A stretch of 64,000 nt of DNA from Mesostigma viride (lineage: Eukaryota; Streptophyta; Mesostigmatophyceae; Mesostigmatales; Mesostigmataceae): assembly GCA_009746045.1 (NCBI GenBank), contig RPFO01000560.1, forward strand, positions 1 through 64,000. The letters run 5' to 3'. Shown here one piece after another: positions 54,602 to 64,000 of the stretch; position 1 is the first letter of the stretch; each line of letters begins with the position of its first letter. The notes beneath the pieces were generated by a model, which was given only the letters and a program-made list of their open reading frames with translations, searched no databases and was not told the origin of the DNA. Made by a program: the position numbers and the translations under genes.

Positions 54602-55919
54602 CAGTGAACAGCCATACGGCGTATAATACGCCGTATGGCGCGTATTATACGCCATACGCAAGATTTCCGTATGGGTATGGGAAAAAAAATACGCACTGCG
54701 TATGGTTTGCGTATTTTTTGCGTATTGCTATTTTTTTGCGTATTTTTTGCGTATTTTTTGCGTATTTTTGCGTACGAAGTAGCTTCTGGCATCATTTTGG
54801 ACGGCACGTGGAGCCGGAACTAGACTGTATCTAGGCGACCTGGAACTCCGCGACAAATAAACGACATGCAGGTGCCAAGCTGGCCGTGCATGTACGACTG
54901 TACGTGCATTGCTGCAGATTGCTGCGTGTCGGACTAGGGTCTAGGAGACGAAGGACGAGGAAATTAGGTGACGAAGTTATGTTGTCTGCCAACAAGGGCG
55001 CGCATCTGGCACCTAACATTTAATCGTAGCACAATTGACATCCAGGCACCATGGCTAGCGACGGTGATGGTGTGGGTCTATGGAACACGATGATGACTGG
55101 GCCGACGAGATGCAGGCCGTATTCGAGACTGTCTGGACACACATCGTGAAAGAACAGACTCTCAACAAGAAAGGGCAGCCGACAGGTAACTACAAGCTAA
55201 GTGACGTGCACACTTTTGGATGCAGAATTCTCGGGTTCTACCACCCGAGCAAGGCTAGCACCCGCCATATCATGGGCGCTACGTACGCGAAGGAGGCAAG
55301 AGTGAGCGAGTGCAAGAGGCCGCCGGAGGCATTACGTCGCAGGCTGCGGGGTATTTGGTGTGACTCGCGATGCACATAAATGCCTTATTTAGCCATGCAG
55401 GCTGCTGCTAGCCAGCCACCGTACCATATGTGTTAATGGTTTAGGGAAGCTGGGTCGGGTTGCTGGCATGCATGGTATCCTGCACGCTAGCCACATTGTT
55501 GGCAGCCCGTATGGATTCTTGCTTCATGTAGATCAATATTGCATGGTGGCCTACCACGAGTAGGCAAGATGTCTGTTTCTGGCACAATGTCTTATTACTT
55601 TTGGCAAGTTGGCCGACTGACCGTGTGCTATTTACAGACATTATTAATAACAACAGATGTACAATGCTTGTATTTGTAGGCATGCAGCGACGGCAACGGC
55701 AATATTATGTGATGATGTGTTAAATAAAGGCAAGTGGTGTTGCAAGAACACAAAAAAAACATGCCTGATTGGTCAGAATGTTGAAGAACCCCCTGAACCA
55801 TGCAAAAAACAGCATTTTCAAGAGTCCCCGTATGGTTTGCGTATTATACCCCGTATGGCGTATTATACACCATACACAAGGGCCCCGTATGGCTGCGTAT
55901 TGCGTATGGCTGTACACTG
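54602..55919. mobile_element. Non-autonomous hAT-type transposon (hAT-2), 1318 bp
   Basis: Left end CAGTGAACAGCCATACG, right end complement CAGTGTACAGCCATACG, with an exact 8-bp duplication AGACTGGG (54594-54601 and 55920-55927). Subterminal parts are packed with CGTATGG and GCGTATT words in both orientations. The interior has a 99-codon frame (55080-55379, starting MEHDDDWADEMQAVFETV) that I do not recognise and that may be captured host or transposase-derived sequence. Different internal sequence from hAT-1 but the same CAGTG terminus. Confidence 0.92.
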
Positions 55920-56040
55920 AGACTGGGGGTCTCTGCCCTTTCTCCTGTTGTGCACACACAGCCCTGGATTAAAAGCACTTCGGTGCTCCGTGACTCCCCA
56001 ACGGGAGCACGTGTTAAATTTAATTAATTAATTAATTAAA

Positions 56041-56800
56041 AATTAAATTAAAATTAAATTGAATTAAATTATAACGTGCCTCCGTTAGGAGATCATGTAG
56101 CACATAATCCTTGCCCAGGTGGGTGGAGGCGGGAGAAGCCGCGTAATCGAACTAATCCTAACTCTAAGCTGTCTAGTCTAGGAAATCCTAACTATACTAC
56201 TCAGCGAATCGCCCCGGCTTCCTCTTGGGGGGTGGTGGCTTGCCCACAGGGGCTGGCGTGTGAGCCTGGACAATCTTCTGCCACCGCTTCTTGTTCTGCA
56301 TGGCAGACCAAAGGGAGAGGGAGTGGTTGTGGTGTTCAAACTGAGAGCTCTGGGACCACTATAGGTCAGCCAGCAACATCTGGGTGTAGTTCATGGTGCC
56401 CAGGTTTACCTAGCTTCCTGGGAATGTCCTTATGGCCATGCAGGCCAGGTCAAGATGTGCCGCCCTGGTTGGCCAAGCCGCTGGGGGCCGGCCAGACCAA
56501 GGGCGGTGTCAACCTGGCTGGTGCGAGCAAGATGTCCTACAAATGCTATCCTACGCTGCCTAATCCCGTCAAAAATACGAGGCATACCCTGGTACATTTA
56601 GACTCTAATGACCTGTGCTTGGAAAACCCTACATTCATGCAGGACCTGTCGGAGCATCCTGTATTAAACCGTGCCGTCGAGCTTAGCCGCCAGTGTGTCC
56701 GTGAGTGTCCACGCCTCGTCTCATGCATCCATGGGGCCTTGTTATTGGTGGGGCTGCGGCCCGTCGAGTAATGTCATCTCACTATCCGCCCGCACTATGT
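56041..56800 (-). mobile_element. Z-LINE related fragment
   Basis: Reverse complement of the Z 3' end (hairpin-like CTCCGTTAGGAG near 56090, CACATAATCC, GCGGCTTCTCCC words), then sequence matching 50900-51160 (GGCCAAGCCGCTGGGGGCCG, GCAAGATGTCCTACAAATGC). The orientation of the two pieces is mixed, so it is a rearranged or composite fragment. No intact frame. Confidence 0.6.
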
Positions 56801-56930
56801 GTAAATTTACACGTCATCAGGTGGGCATTAATTGTGCCTACGTGCTTGGTTTATCATATACGGGTCTCTGTGAAACTTGGATCCACGCGATACCAGCCGA
56901 CTGGACCTGCTGGCCTCCCTGACCCATACA

Positions 56931-59900
56931 TCAGGTGGCAGAGGAATGCGTGGCTGATGAGCTGTTGTCGCGGTCATGGTTTACACTGTCCCTGCTTGAA
57001 CACTCAATCCTCACTGTGGGCCCCGAGACATCCTTTTCCATGACGGCCGACGCCGGCTCCCCATTGGCCAGATGCGCCGCCGTGCTGAGCTGGCGGAGCA
57101 CCGCCTCTACTCGGTCCGTGATGTACTTGATCACCCATCGCTCTAGGAGACTGTCCGGGTCGCCAGGGCCATCATGTAGATCAATTGAAGAAGGGCCACC
57201 TTTTGTGGCGTTGCCAGAGACGAGCCAACGCGTGGCGGATGCCACAAACGGGTCGGCATCCTCCAGGTGGTCCCGTGGCGCCGCCGCCACCGCCATTGCT
57301 TGTCGCTTGAGGGAGGGCACATCAAAGTGTAAGGGCTCACCCACGAGGATGGTGCACGACTGAAACATGCGAGGGATCCAGCCACGGCCGCCGTAGGGGG
57401 ACTTCTCCGGAAGTACCTGCGCACAGCCAGGGGGTGTGCCATGCCGCCACGTTGAGGCCCCCGGAGAAGGGAACCCAGGTAGAAAGCACAGAGGTAGAAA
57501 GCAAGAGGCAGGTCAGCAAGGGCAAAAGAGACTCCACGGTACCGACACTCCAGCAGGTGGTACTGCACTGACGGAACTGCACTGTCGGTACCGAGCAAGG
57601 ACGCACGCATGTGCCCTACACAATGGCATCCTACAAAACGAAGGCGTAAATTACACACCCGATGCGGTGCCTATGCTTTGCACGATGTTGTCACCTCCCC
57701 ACACAGGTGGCGCTCTGTTACCCGTATTTGCTAAGCCAGCAATACACGAGGGGCAACTGCCCGTATAGAAAGGCAAGCGACAAGAACCAAGAAACGTTCC
57801 AAGGAGGCCAAGCTTTGTAAATGAGGCCAAGCTGTCCTTCAAACCTCTCTGCCGCATCCCACAGGGACATCCGTCCAGACGCCCTGGCGCGTATGACATG
57901 CTCAGAAGCATGGCTAGTTGTTCGAGGAAACAGATGGAGAGTTGCAGCCAAGTGCCAGAGTCGCTGATGACAGCACATGAATCCCACGCACGCACACCTA
58001 GACTGCAGACAAGCTGAGTCCACTACCGAAGGCCAACACCAAAACAGCCGCATACACCAGTGAAGGGACTTTAGAATGCCCCCGAAAAAGAGAGAGACAA
58101 ACCAGCAATGGAGTTGCCGGTGACACGGTGCTGCACCATGGACAGCCAAAAGGTGCTCACCCGTTGGAAGCCGCTGTGTGCCACTGGCAGCACCAGCGGT
58201 GTGGTGCTGCAGCGCGCGACCAGGCTGCCGATGCCCCACTTGAGGCGGGGGATGGGCGTCAGTTTGTCGACGACGCAGCCTTCCGGGAACGTGTGCACCT
58301 GGCAGGGTGGGGTAGGTGGGTGAGGAGTGAAGGGGGAAAGGGGGGGGCGACACATCATAGCACGTGCCGGAGCAGCATCAGCCAGCGATATGAGGCAGCC
58401 ACTCTCACAGTCTTGGGAGCTGGAGTGCCGCCACCCAGAACAAGGGGGCCACTGGCGCGCAATCAACGGCTGGAGACCAAAGAGACTTGCATGGGTGGAA
58501 AGAATCCGTAGGTGAGGGGGGACAAAACATGCCATGCCAACGCGAGGGATAGCCAGCGCGGCTTGATAGTGACACGCATGGATGATTGGATATGCACCCA
58601 GCAATGCGCCAAATCTATCGATGAAGGCCACACTAGCACCACACCAAAGCTGGGGTAAGAGGGCAATGCACCCGGCCAGGCTGGTAGGTTGACGCATACA
58701 ACGCACACCATCAGATACTCCATGCAACCAGCATGGATTAGACTCAGGGTAACATTTCTTGCAACAGAGTCTAGTCAAGGAATACCGTTTGGCCAGGTCC
58801 GAATTCCAGGCAGCGTGACCACGCGTGCCTGCGCGATGATCACGTGGACAACAACCACCCATGGTCAGGCTTGAAACTAGCGGTGCTGGCCGTCTAAAGG
58901 CCTGGAGGTTAGTACACGCAGTGGCAGCCTGGCAGGTGACCATAAGGCAGCAGTGGGTGATCACAAGCTACTCTAGGTGTTCATCCAAGGGACAACGCCC
59001 CTCTGAGTGGGACGATTGCAAGCATGAGGTAGCGGTGAGGATGGACACAGACACGGGCAGATGCCAGCATCACTGTGGTTGCAAGGCAGCACCCTGCGGC
59101 TGCCTGCATGCCTCAAGTATCCGTGCACATGCTTCGCTATGTGCATGGGGCGAGCGGTGGAGTGTCGTGCCACAGCAGCCGCCGCCATATCTCCCCCTCA
59201 GCACCTCGGATCACACCCCACCCCACCCCACCCCATGGCTGCAAAAGGAGTGGCCGGGCACCAATCGAGAACGAGACACGCGATGCACAAAAAGCCAGCC
59301 TGCGCATGTACAAAACGCCCCCCCCTTCCCACATGGCCAGTGCTCGCCCCATTCCACCGTACCCACTCCCTCTGTTCCAACCTACCCACTTCCCTGGCTC
59401 CCACATACCCATTCCCCCCCCCCCCCCCCCCCCGCCCCAACCTACCCACTTTCCCTGCTCCCACATACCCATCTCCCCCCCCCCCCCCCAACCTACCCAC
59501 TTCCCCTGCTCCCACGTACCCATCTCCCCCCCCCCCCCCCCAACTTACCCACTTCCCTTGCTCCAACTGCGCCAATGCTTGCTCCATGCCCTCCTGGTCA
59601 ATGCCGGCACCCCGCACAATCGGGATGCACTTGCCTGCCGACATTTGTGATGGGGGCACCACCAAACAGGGGACGCGGGGACTTACAAGTAACACGCGAC
59701 CACAAACGTAGCAAAGACAAGTCAGCAAACCGGATCCCAGGTGCCAGTAGACCTGTTTAAACCAGTGATCGCGGTGGTGATTGCCACATTGGCACCGTAA
59801 CAAAAGACGTGTGCAGCCAAAACGAGCTCCCAAAGGGCATGTTTCCCGATGTCTGGTCGTCCAAGATCCATCCATCCACAAGTTTGTGCCCACATGGCAG

Positions 59901-62451
59901 TCGAGGGTGCCATAACTGCAGAGTGGCAACAGAGCCGCACACCTTCATCAGCCAAAAGGGAAAATAAGAGCAAAACTAGTCCCAGCGAGGGGGATAAAAC
60001 TAGTCCTCAGTCCCGGTTCCTGAAACGCTTGTGGGCCTGGTGGACAACATACCTGCAGAGTGCAGCATCCTATCGGGCGCAGAGCAATGCCACCTGCGCC
60101 TGCTGGCCCACATACCGTGCCCAGTGTTCGCAGAGCAAGCAGCGGATGCTCTAAACAAGGTAAAGCGATCGGGTCATCGCAAGGATATTAGAGAGGAGAA
60201 AGATCAGTATCGGGGAGACACACCGCCAGACAGCCAAGATTTAAAACATGAAAAACAATTGATACACAAGGATACCCTTCAACTCATCGTGCCCCAATAT
60301 ATTTGACCAGCAATGATCTCCCCTGAACAAACCTGCCCCCACACGACAGGTGACGCAGGCGCGTCCTCTCTCCTAGCATCCTGGTACTGACCCTCGATCG
60401 GTCCCACCCACACCCACCCACCGTTGCGGAAGATGGTGGACAGCAGCGCGTTGGGAAAGCAGATCTCCTGGGCAGCCAGCGTCCAGCGGCACTTGTCGGG
60501 GTCGTTGATCGGCAGTCCAGGGATGCCCCATATCAGCGGGTCGTCCACGCTGGGGGCAGGGGAGATCGCAGGCAACGGAGCGGGAACCGTAGAGGCAAGT
60601 ATGGCATGCGAAATGTGTGATATGGCGTGAGCATGGCAGGTCGAGGACAGAACTGAAGAAGAGAAGGGGATTAAGAAAAGTAGGGGACGAAGAAGGCAGG
60701 GCAATGGAGCGGAGCGAGCCAACTTTTTCTTCTCCCCCCTCCCTCCCCCACGCATCCCTCCCCCCCCCACCCCACCCACCCACCCACGCACCCACCCACC
60801 CACCCACCCACCCACCCACCCACCCACCCACCCACCCACCCACCCACCCACCCACCCACCCACCCACCCACCCACCCACCCACCCACCCACCCACCCACC
60901 CACCCACCCACCCACCCACCCACCCACCCACCCACCCACCCACCCACCCACCCACCCACCCACCCACCCACCCACCCACCCACCCACCCACCCACCCACC
61001 CACCCACCCACCCACCCACCCACCCACCCACCCACCCACCCACCCACCCACCCACCCACCCACCCACCCACCACCCACCCACCACCCACCCACCCACCCA
61101 CCCACCCACCCACCCACCCACCCACCCACCCACCCACCCACCCACCCACCCACCCACCCACCCACCCACCCACCCACCCACCCACCCACCCACCCACCCA
61201 CCCACCCACCCACCCACCCACCCACCCACCCACCCACCCACCCACCCACCCACCCACCCACCCACCCACCCACCCACCCACCCACCCACGCACCCACCCA
61301 CCCTCCCACCCACCCACCGGGTCCACACACCCCACGCACACCGCTACCGCCACCTGCCACCGCCACCGGCAGCGAAGGCACATGTGTACCTGAATACGAC
61401 CGCACTCCTCAGCGCACACCGCACACACACCATGCCTCATCTCAAGCATTAGCACTCATATCTGTGCAAGCCAAGCAAGCCCTCCCAACCATCCAGAGAA
61501 GGGCACACACACATGGCCCACCCCACCCAGTCGGCTGCCACCACATCCCCTTCTTGATTCCCACTCCTGATTCGCACCCCAACATGAACAAAGACCAGCA
61601 CGGGCCAAACACTATAGGTCTATATAAATGAGTCTTAGCTCTTTCTTTTTTCCTTTCCAATATAGATAAATTCTAGAAAGCAAAGCAGGATGGCATATGT
61701 AGCAGTTGCTTCAATAATTTTGGTATGTCTCCTTTTAGCATCCAGAATAGATACTGTATCGACAGCCAGCTTTCCTGGTGGGGGGGTCGTCCCTTAGTCA
61801 AGGTGTCGAGTGGCGTCCCACACCGGTGTGTCCAAATGCCGACCATTTTTTAGCTATGGTCACGCGGCTACTTGCACACACAGAGGCGGGCATGCAGGGA
61901 GTGCCAATGGAAGCAAATTGGAGGAAGGGGCGAAGTGGAAAAAGGGAGAATATTGACAAGAGGTGCCTGCCCGCGCCATGTCCGGAAGGCGGGCAATACC
62001 GAGGTATTCAATCAGAATTATACGTTTGTTTTCTGTTCAATCGCATCCATAAAGTGATTATATTTCTTAACGAATGTCGCCATTTCAAACTACGACACAA
62101 AGCCTGCCCTCATGCACCAACGTAACCCGAGGGGTGAAAATGTCAGCTTATGGTTACTTGGTGCATCAATCATTTTAGCCGACGTGGTGCTGGTAGAACG
62201 TCTCACTAAGCGCCGTGTTCGTTGCATTGGTGCATGAGCTATGGGCATGTCCACTGGTCAGTACGATTTGCCACTTACGTCGACATGTGGTTGCTTGCGG
62301 TAATTAGGGGGACTCCAGCTTGCCGGTACTTCGTTAACTGCAGTAGGGTCTCCTTGTTGATAACCTTCGTACGCGTCAGCCCGGTTGTCATGAGAAGAGA
62401 CGTGTATTTCAATAGGGTGCAAGCGAGTTGCCTTAGCACCGGATGCTCCAT
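56931..62451 (-). CDS. TAZ: Tafazzin, cardiolipin-remodelling acyltransferase, five exons
   Basis: Exons 62451-62279, 60549-60422, 59634-59549, 58298-58161 and 57416-56931 join across GT-AG introns in compatible phases to 1011 nt (336 aa plus stop). Tafazzin is a phospholipid-lysophospholipid transacylase of mitochondrial membranes that remodels cardiolipin. Visible features: an N-terminal hydrophobic helix (about residues 9-25); PLITASNHMS with the catalytic HX4D motif His55-Asp60, split by intron 1; DDPLIWGIPGL and RWTLAAQEICF; the glycerol-3-phosphate-binding-like IPIVRGAGIDQEGM; VHTFPEGCV (FPEG 133-136); RLKWGIGSLVARC; and GWIPRMFQSCTILVGEP. The last exon adds a ~100-residue Ser/Asp-rich tail not found in the ~292-aa human protein. 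The ATG at 62451 gives an N-terminus aligning with the family. All key residues are intact, so the gene looks functional. Confidence 0.95.
59383..59548. repeat. Tandem copies of a tafazzin exon 3/intron 3 junction
   Basis: Downstream of the real donor of exon 3, three further ~50-60-bp units repeat the exon end and donor on the minus strand (GGGAAGTGGGTAGGTTGG) followed by G-runs of ~15-20 and GGAGATGGGTA. Each carries a plausible GT donor in the same context. Confidence 0.85.
60766..61318. repeat. (CCCA)n microsatellite in tafazzin intron 1, ~550 bp
   Basis: Nearly pure CCCA with two 3-bp slips near 61070-61085 and a few GCACC variants at the ends. In the minus-strand pre-mRNA this is (UGGG)n, a strong potential G-quadruplex former. 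Open frames of over 300 residues across it are artefacts. Confidence 0.98.
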
Positions 62452-64000
62452 TTACCGCACACAAAAATGGCTTTCTGAGAGGGATACAGCGGTGAGTGTT
62501 GCCGACAAAAAGCGAGCTATTCACTCTTGCAGAAACATCATAACTGCGCCACCTCGCTGCTCCAGGTTAAAATCTTTGTCGGGGAACTGGGCTGGAAGTG
62601 GCATTTTAATAATTGACGTGCAGCATGCTTGCCCGTTGAGCATCACCATGGGGCATGGTATGCGTACGTCGATAAGGACGTAGTTATCCCACAGTCAGCT
62701 AGCTCGTCAACCTAAGATGTCTTCCGGGTAGCGCAAACAGATATCCATGCAGTCGGCACCATGAAGACCCGCAAATATATGCCTATGACGCATCATGCTA
62801 TGTTGTTTACACACAATAAGAGCCCCCCTTCAAAAGGATTTTTTTTTGTTTCGGGAAAGCATCAACAAGGCGTCAGGATGAAGTAGCGGGAAATACTAAT
62901 TACGTAATGGCAAAACCGCCGAAAAGCCCGCCCGGTCGCCATGGGTTTTTCTCGGCTAAATAGACAAGGTGGGCCAGAACATTTGGGAATTGGTAGCCCC
63001 CCACATTTGGGAGCGAATTGGTGCCGAGAACTGCGGACTGTCACAACCTGGTACCCCACGTGTCGTCCTTCCAAAGTTTCTTTGGTAACCAGATCCCACT
63101 CAGCAATCATGCTGGGCAATCCTACTTGAAGATGCTGAGCTGTCTCCGCCGTTGCTTCGAAGATTGTGGGGTAGCTTCATGGGGGTCGCTTGCATGGCAG
63201 TTGGGTGCCCAGCCTACTGTAGGCGTCGACGAGCATCGCAAGACGGTTGGGATTTTGGAAGAATCCACTGGAGCATTGCAATGCCGATATCAAAACCGAT
63301 GTTTTCTTCTACTCGGTGCTCCCTGCATGCACACGCGGGGGACGCGCGTCGTTTATGCGACCATCCATCATCATGCATCGATGGTTTGCAACCTGACGGG
63401 CTTTTAAAAATGGAAAGGGCGGTTTTGAATTATTCCGGTGATGCTTTGGGTTAAGGCATGCTGCAGCGCTTGCTTTCTGATTTCTGCTGATTGATATGTT
63501 TCGATCCCAACACGAGGAACGGTGTTAATCTTATGGTATTGAAATTGCGACCGTAGATGACGTCAACCTCATGACGTCCGAACATGTGGCAGCCCCCGGT
63601 GTCCCTTTGCTGGCTTTTGATACTGGCCGGATCGATGTTTTTCTGATTCGACTCAGATACCAATTTTTTTGCCAATCGGATTGATGCTTTGTGTTGGCGG
63701 GATTACGCGCATGTATCGATATAGATATTATATCAAGTGAGACAACTATTCCTGGACGCATGGCTTTATAAAATATGCATGTATAATTCCGCAAGACCGC
63801 AACTGCTAATAATACAAGGCAAATAATTGATGCCATGATCTAGGCTCTCATGTTTGCATGCATGCGCATGGCCGGAATTTCGCCTGTATAATTTTACTAG
63901 GGCCACACTGCGGCCACAGCCCCATGCAACGATTGCTTAGAATAGCCATAATGAGTATCGATTTGGCGGGCTTGCAAGCTTATTTGTATGGCACATCACT
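62452..64000. other. Region upstream of tafazzin, no gene assigned
   Basis: Should contain the tafazzin promoter and 5' UTR. GC content falls toward 64000. Several open frames (for example 63018-63407 plus) have no recognised motif and no convincing splice partners. It may include the edge of another gene beyond the window. Confidence 0.4.

Larger units (their letters stand above)
52585..56040 (+). mobile_element. Y element, near full-length, ORF1-only, interrupted by hAT-2
   Basis: The 5' leader (52590-52775) matches the LINE-A promoter-like units (GGCTGACGGCGGAG, AAATTCGGTC, AGACGCACTTGC). A Pro/Ser-rich N-terminal frame starts near 52773 (LPAKPSPSASPEPKKP, like LINE-A LTASPSASPDPKRTR). 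ORF1 sequence related to 42800-43546 follows at 53410-54245 with frameshifts. The 3' UTR (54246-54601, 55928-56020) ends in the UUCG and CAAC hairpins and TTAA repeats. No reverse transcriptase is present in 2.1 kb of non-hAT sequence. Confidence 0.75.

Noticed and set aside
60279-61455. Minus-strand frames rich in GGWVGGWV, one ending in tafazzin-like sequence
   Set aside because: The glycine/tryptophan part is the (CCCA)n intron read through; only the end (60549-60422) is a real exon, joined by splicing to 62279.
63018-63407. A 129-codon plus-strand gene upstream of tafazzin
   Set aside because: Composition and lack of motif suggest chance; overlapping frames are equally good.

Overview
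The window is nuclear DNA of a GC-rich eukaryote, most likely a flagellate microalga of green-algal type. The evidence is intron-containing genes with GT-AG splice sites, a plant-like 148-residue ubiquitin-conjugating enzyme, a tafazzin gene, L1-type retrotransposons, and many tetranucleotide and minisatellite arrays. The organism is inferred from style only. No bacterial operons, CRISPR arrays, rRNA or tRNA genes were seen.

Three host genes can be modelled. (1) A seven-exon coiled-coil gene on the minus strand (11134 to 1293, 681 aa) is phase-consistent at every junction; its introns are filled with a 31-bp minisatellite and with (GGGA)n, (GA)n and (CCGC)n arrays. (2) A two-exon E2 ubiquitin-conjugating enzyme lies on the plus strand (14181-14826). 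(3) A five-exon tafazzin acyltransferase gene lies on the minus strand (62451 to 56931, 336 aa), with a (CCCA)n array in intron 1 and a duplicated exon-intron junction in intron 3.

Between them, from about 15.6 to 56.8 kb, is a nested retrotransposon landscape. An L1-like LINE (LINE-A, 15.6-31.07 kb) is split by a 9.4-kb chromodomain-bearing Ty3/gypsy element (20807-30195, minus strand, 5-bp duplication ACCGC) and by a 235-bp LINE/SINE 3' end (30313-30547). Next comes an ORF1-only L1-like element (X). It is interrupted by two successive minus-strand insertions of a restriction-endonuclease (RLE) LINE. The full-length RLE-LINE copy encodes a PHD finger, a RING-H2 finger, C2H2 fingers, a reverse transcriptase, a zinc knuckle and the RLE domain, and is headed by about 23.6 copies of a 170-bp monomer that appear identical by eye. 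Three copies of the same 12-bp target sequence (AGGAATATATAT) bracket the two RLE-LINE copies.

Further on are ORF1-only elements (Y, at 42.8-44.0 and 52.6-56.0 kb), X fragments, long (TCCA)n arrays and fragments of a third LINE family (Z). Two non-autonomous hAT transposons have perfect 8-bp duplications (11780-12753 and 54602-55919). LINE-A, X and Y share a small 3'-terminal hairpin with a CAAC loop followed by a (TTAA)n tail. This suggests that the ORF2-less elements are mobilised in trans by the LINE-A enzyme. Several TE reading frames carry frameshifts, which may be decay or indels in the assembly.
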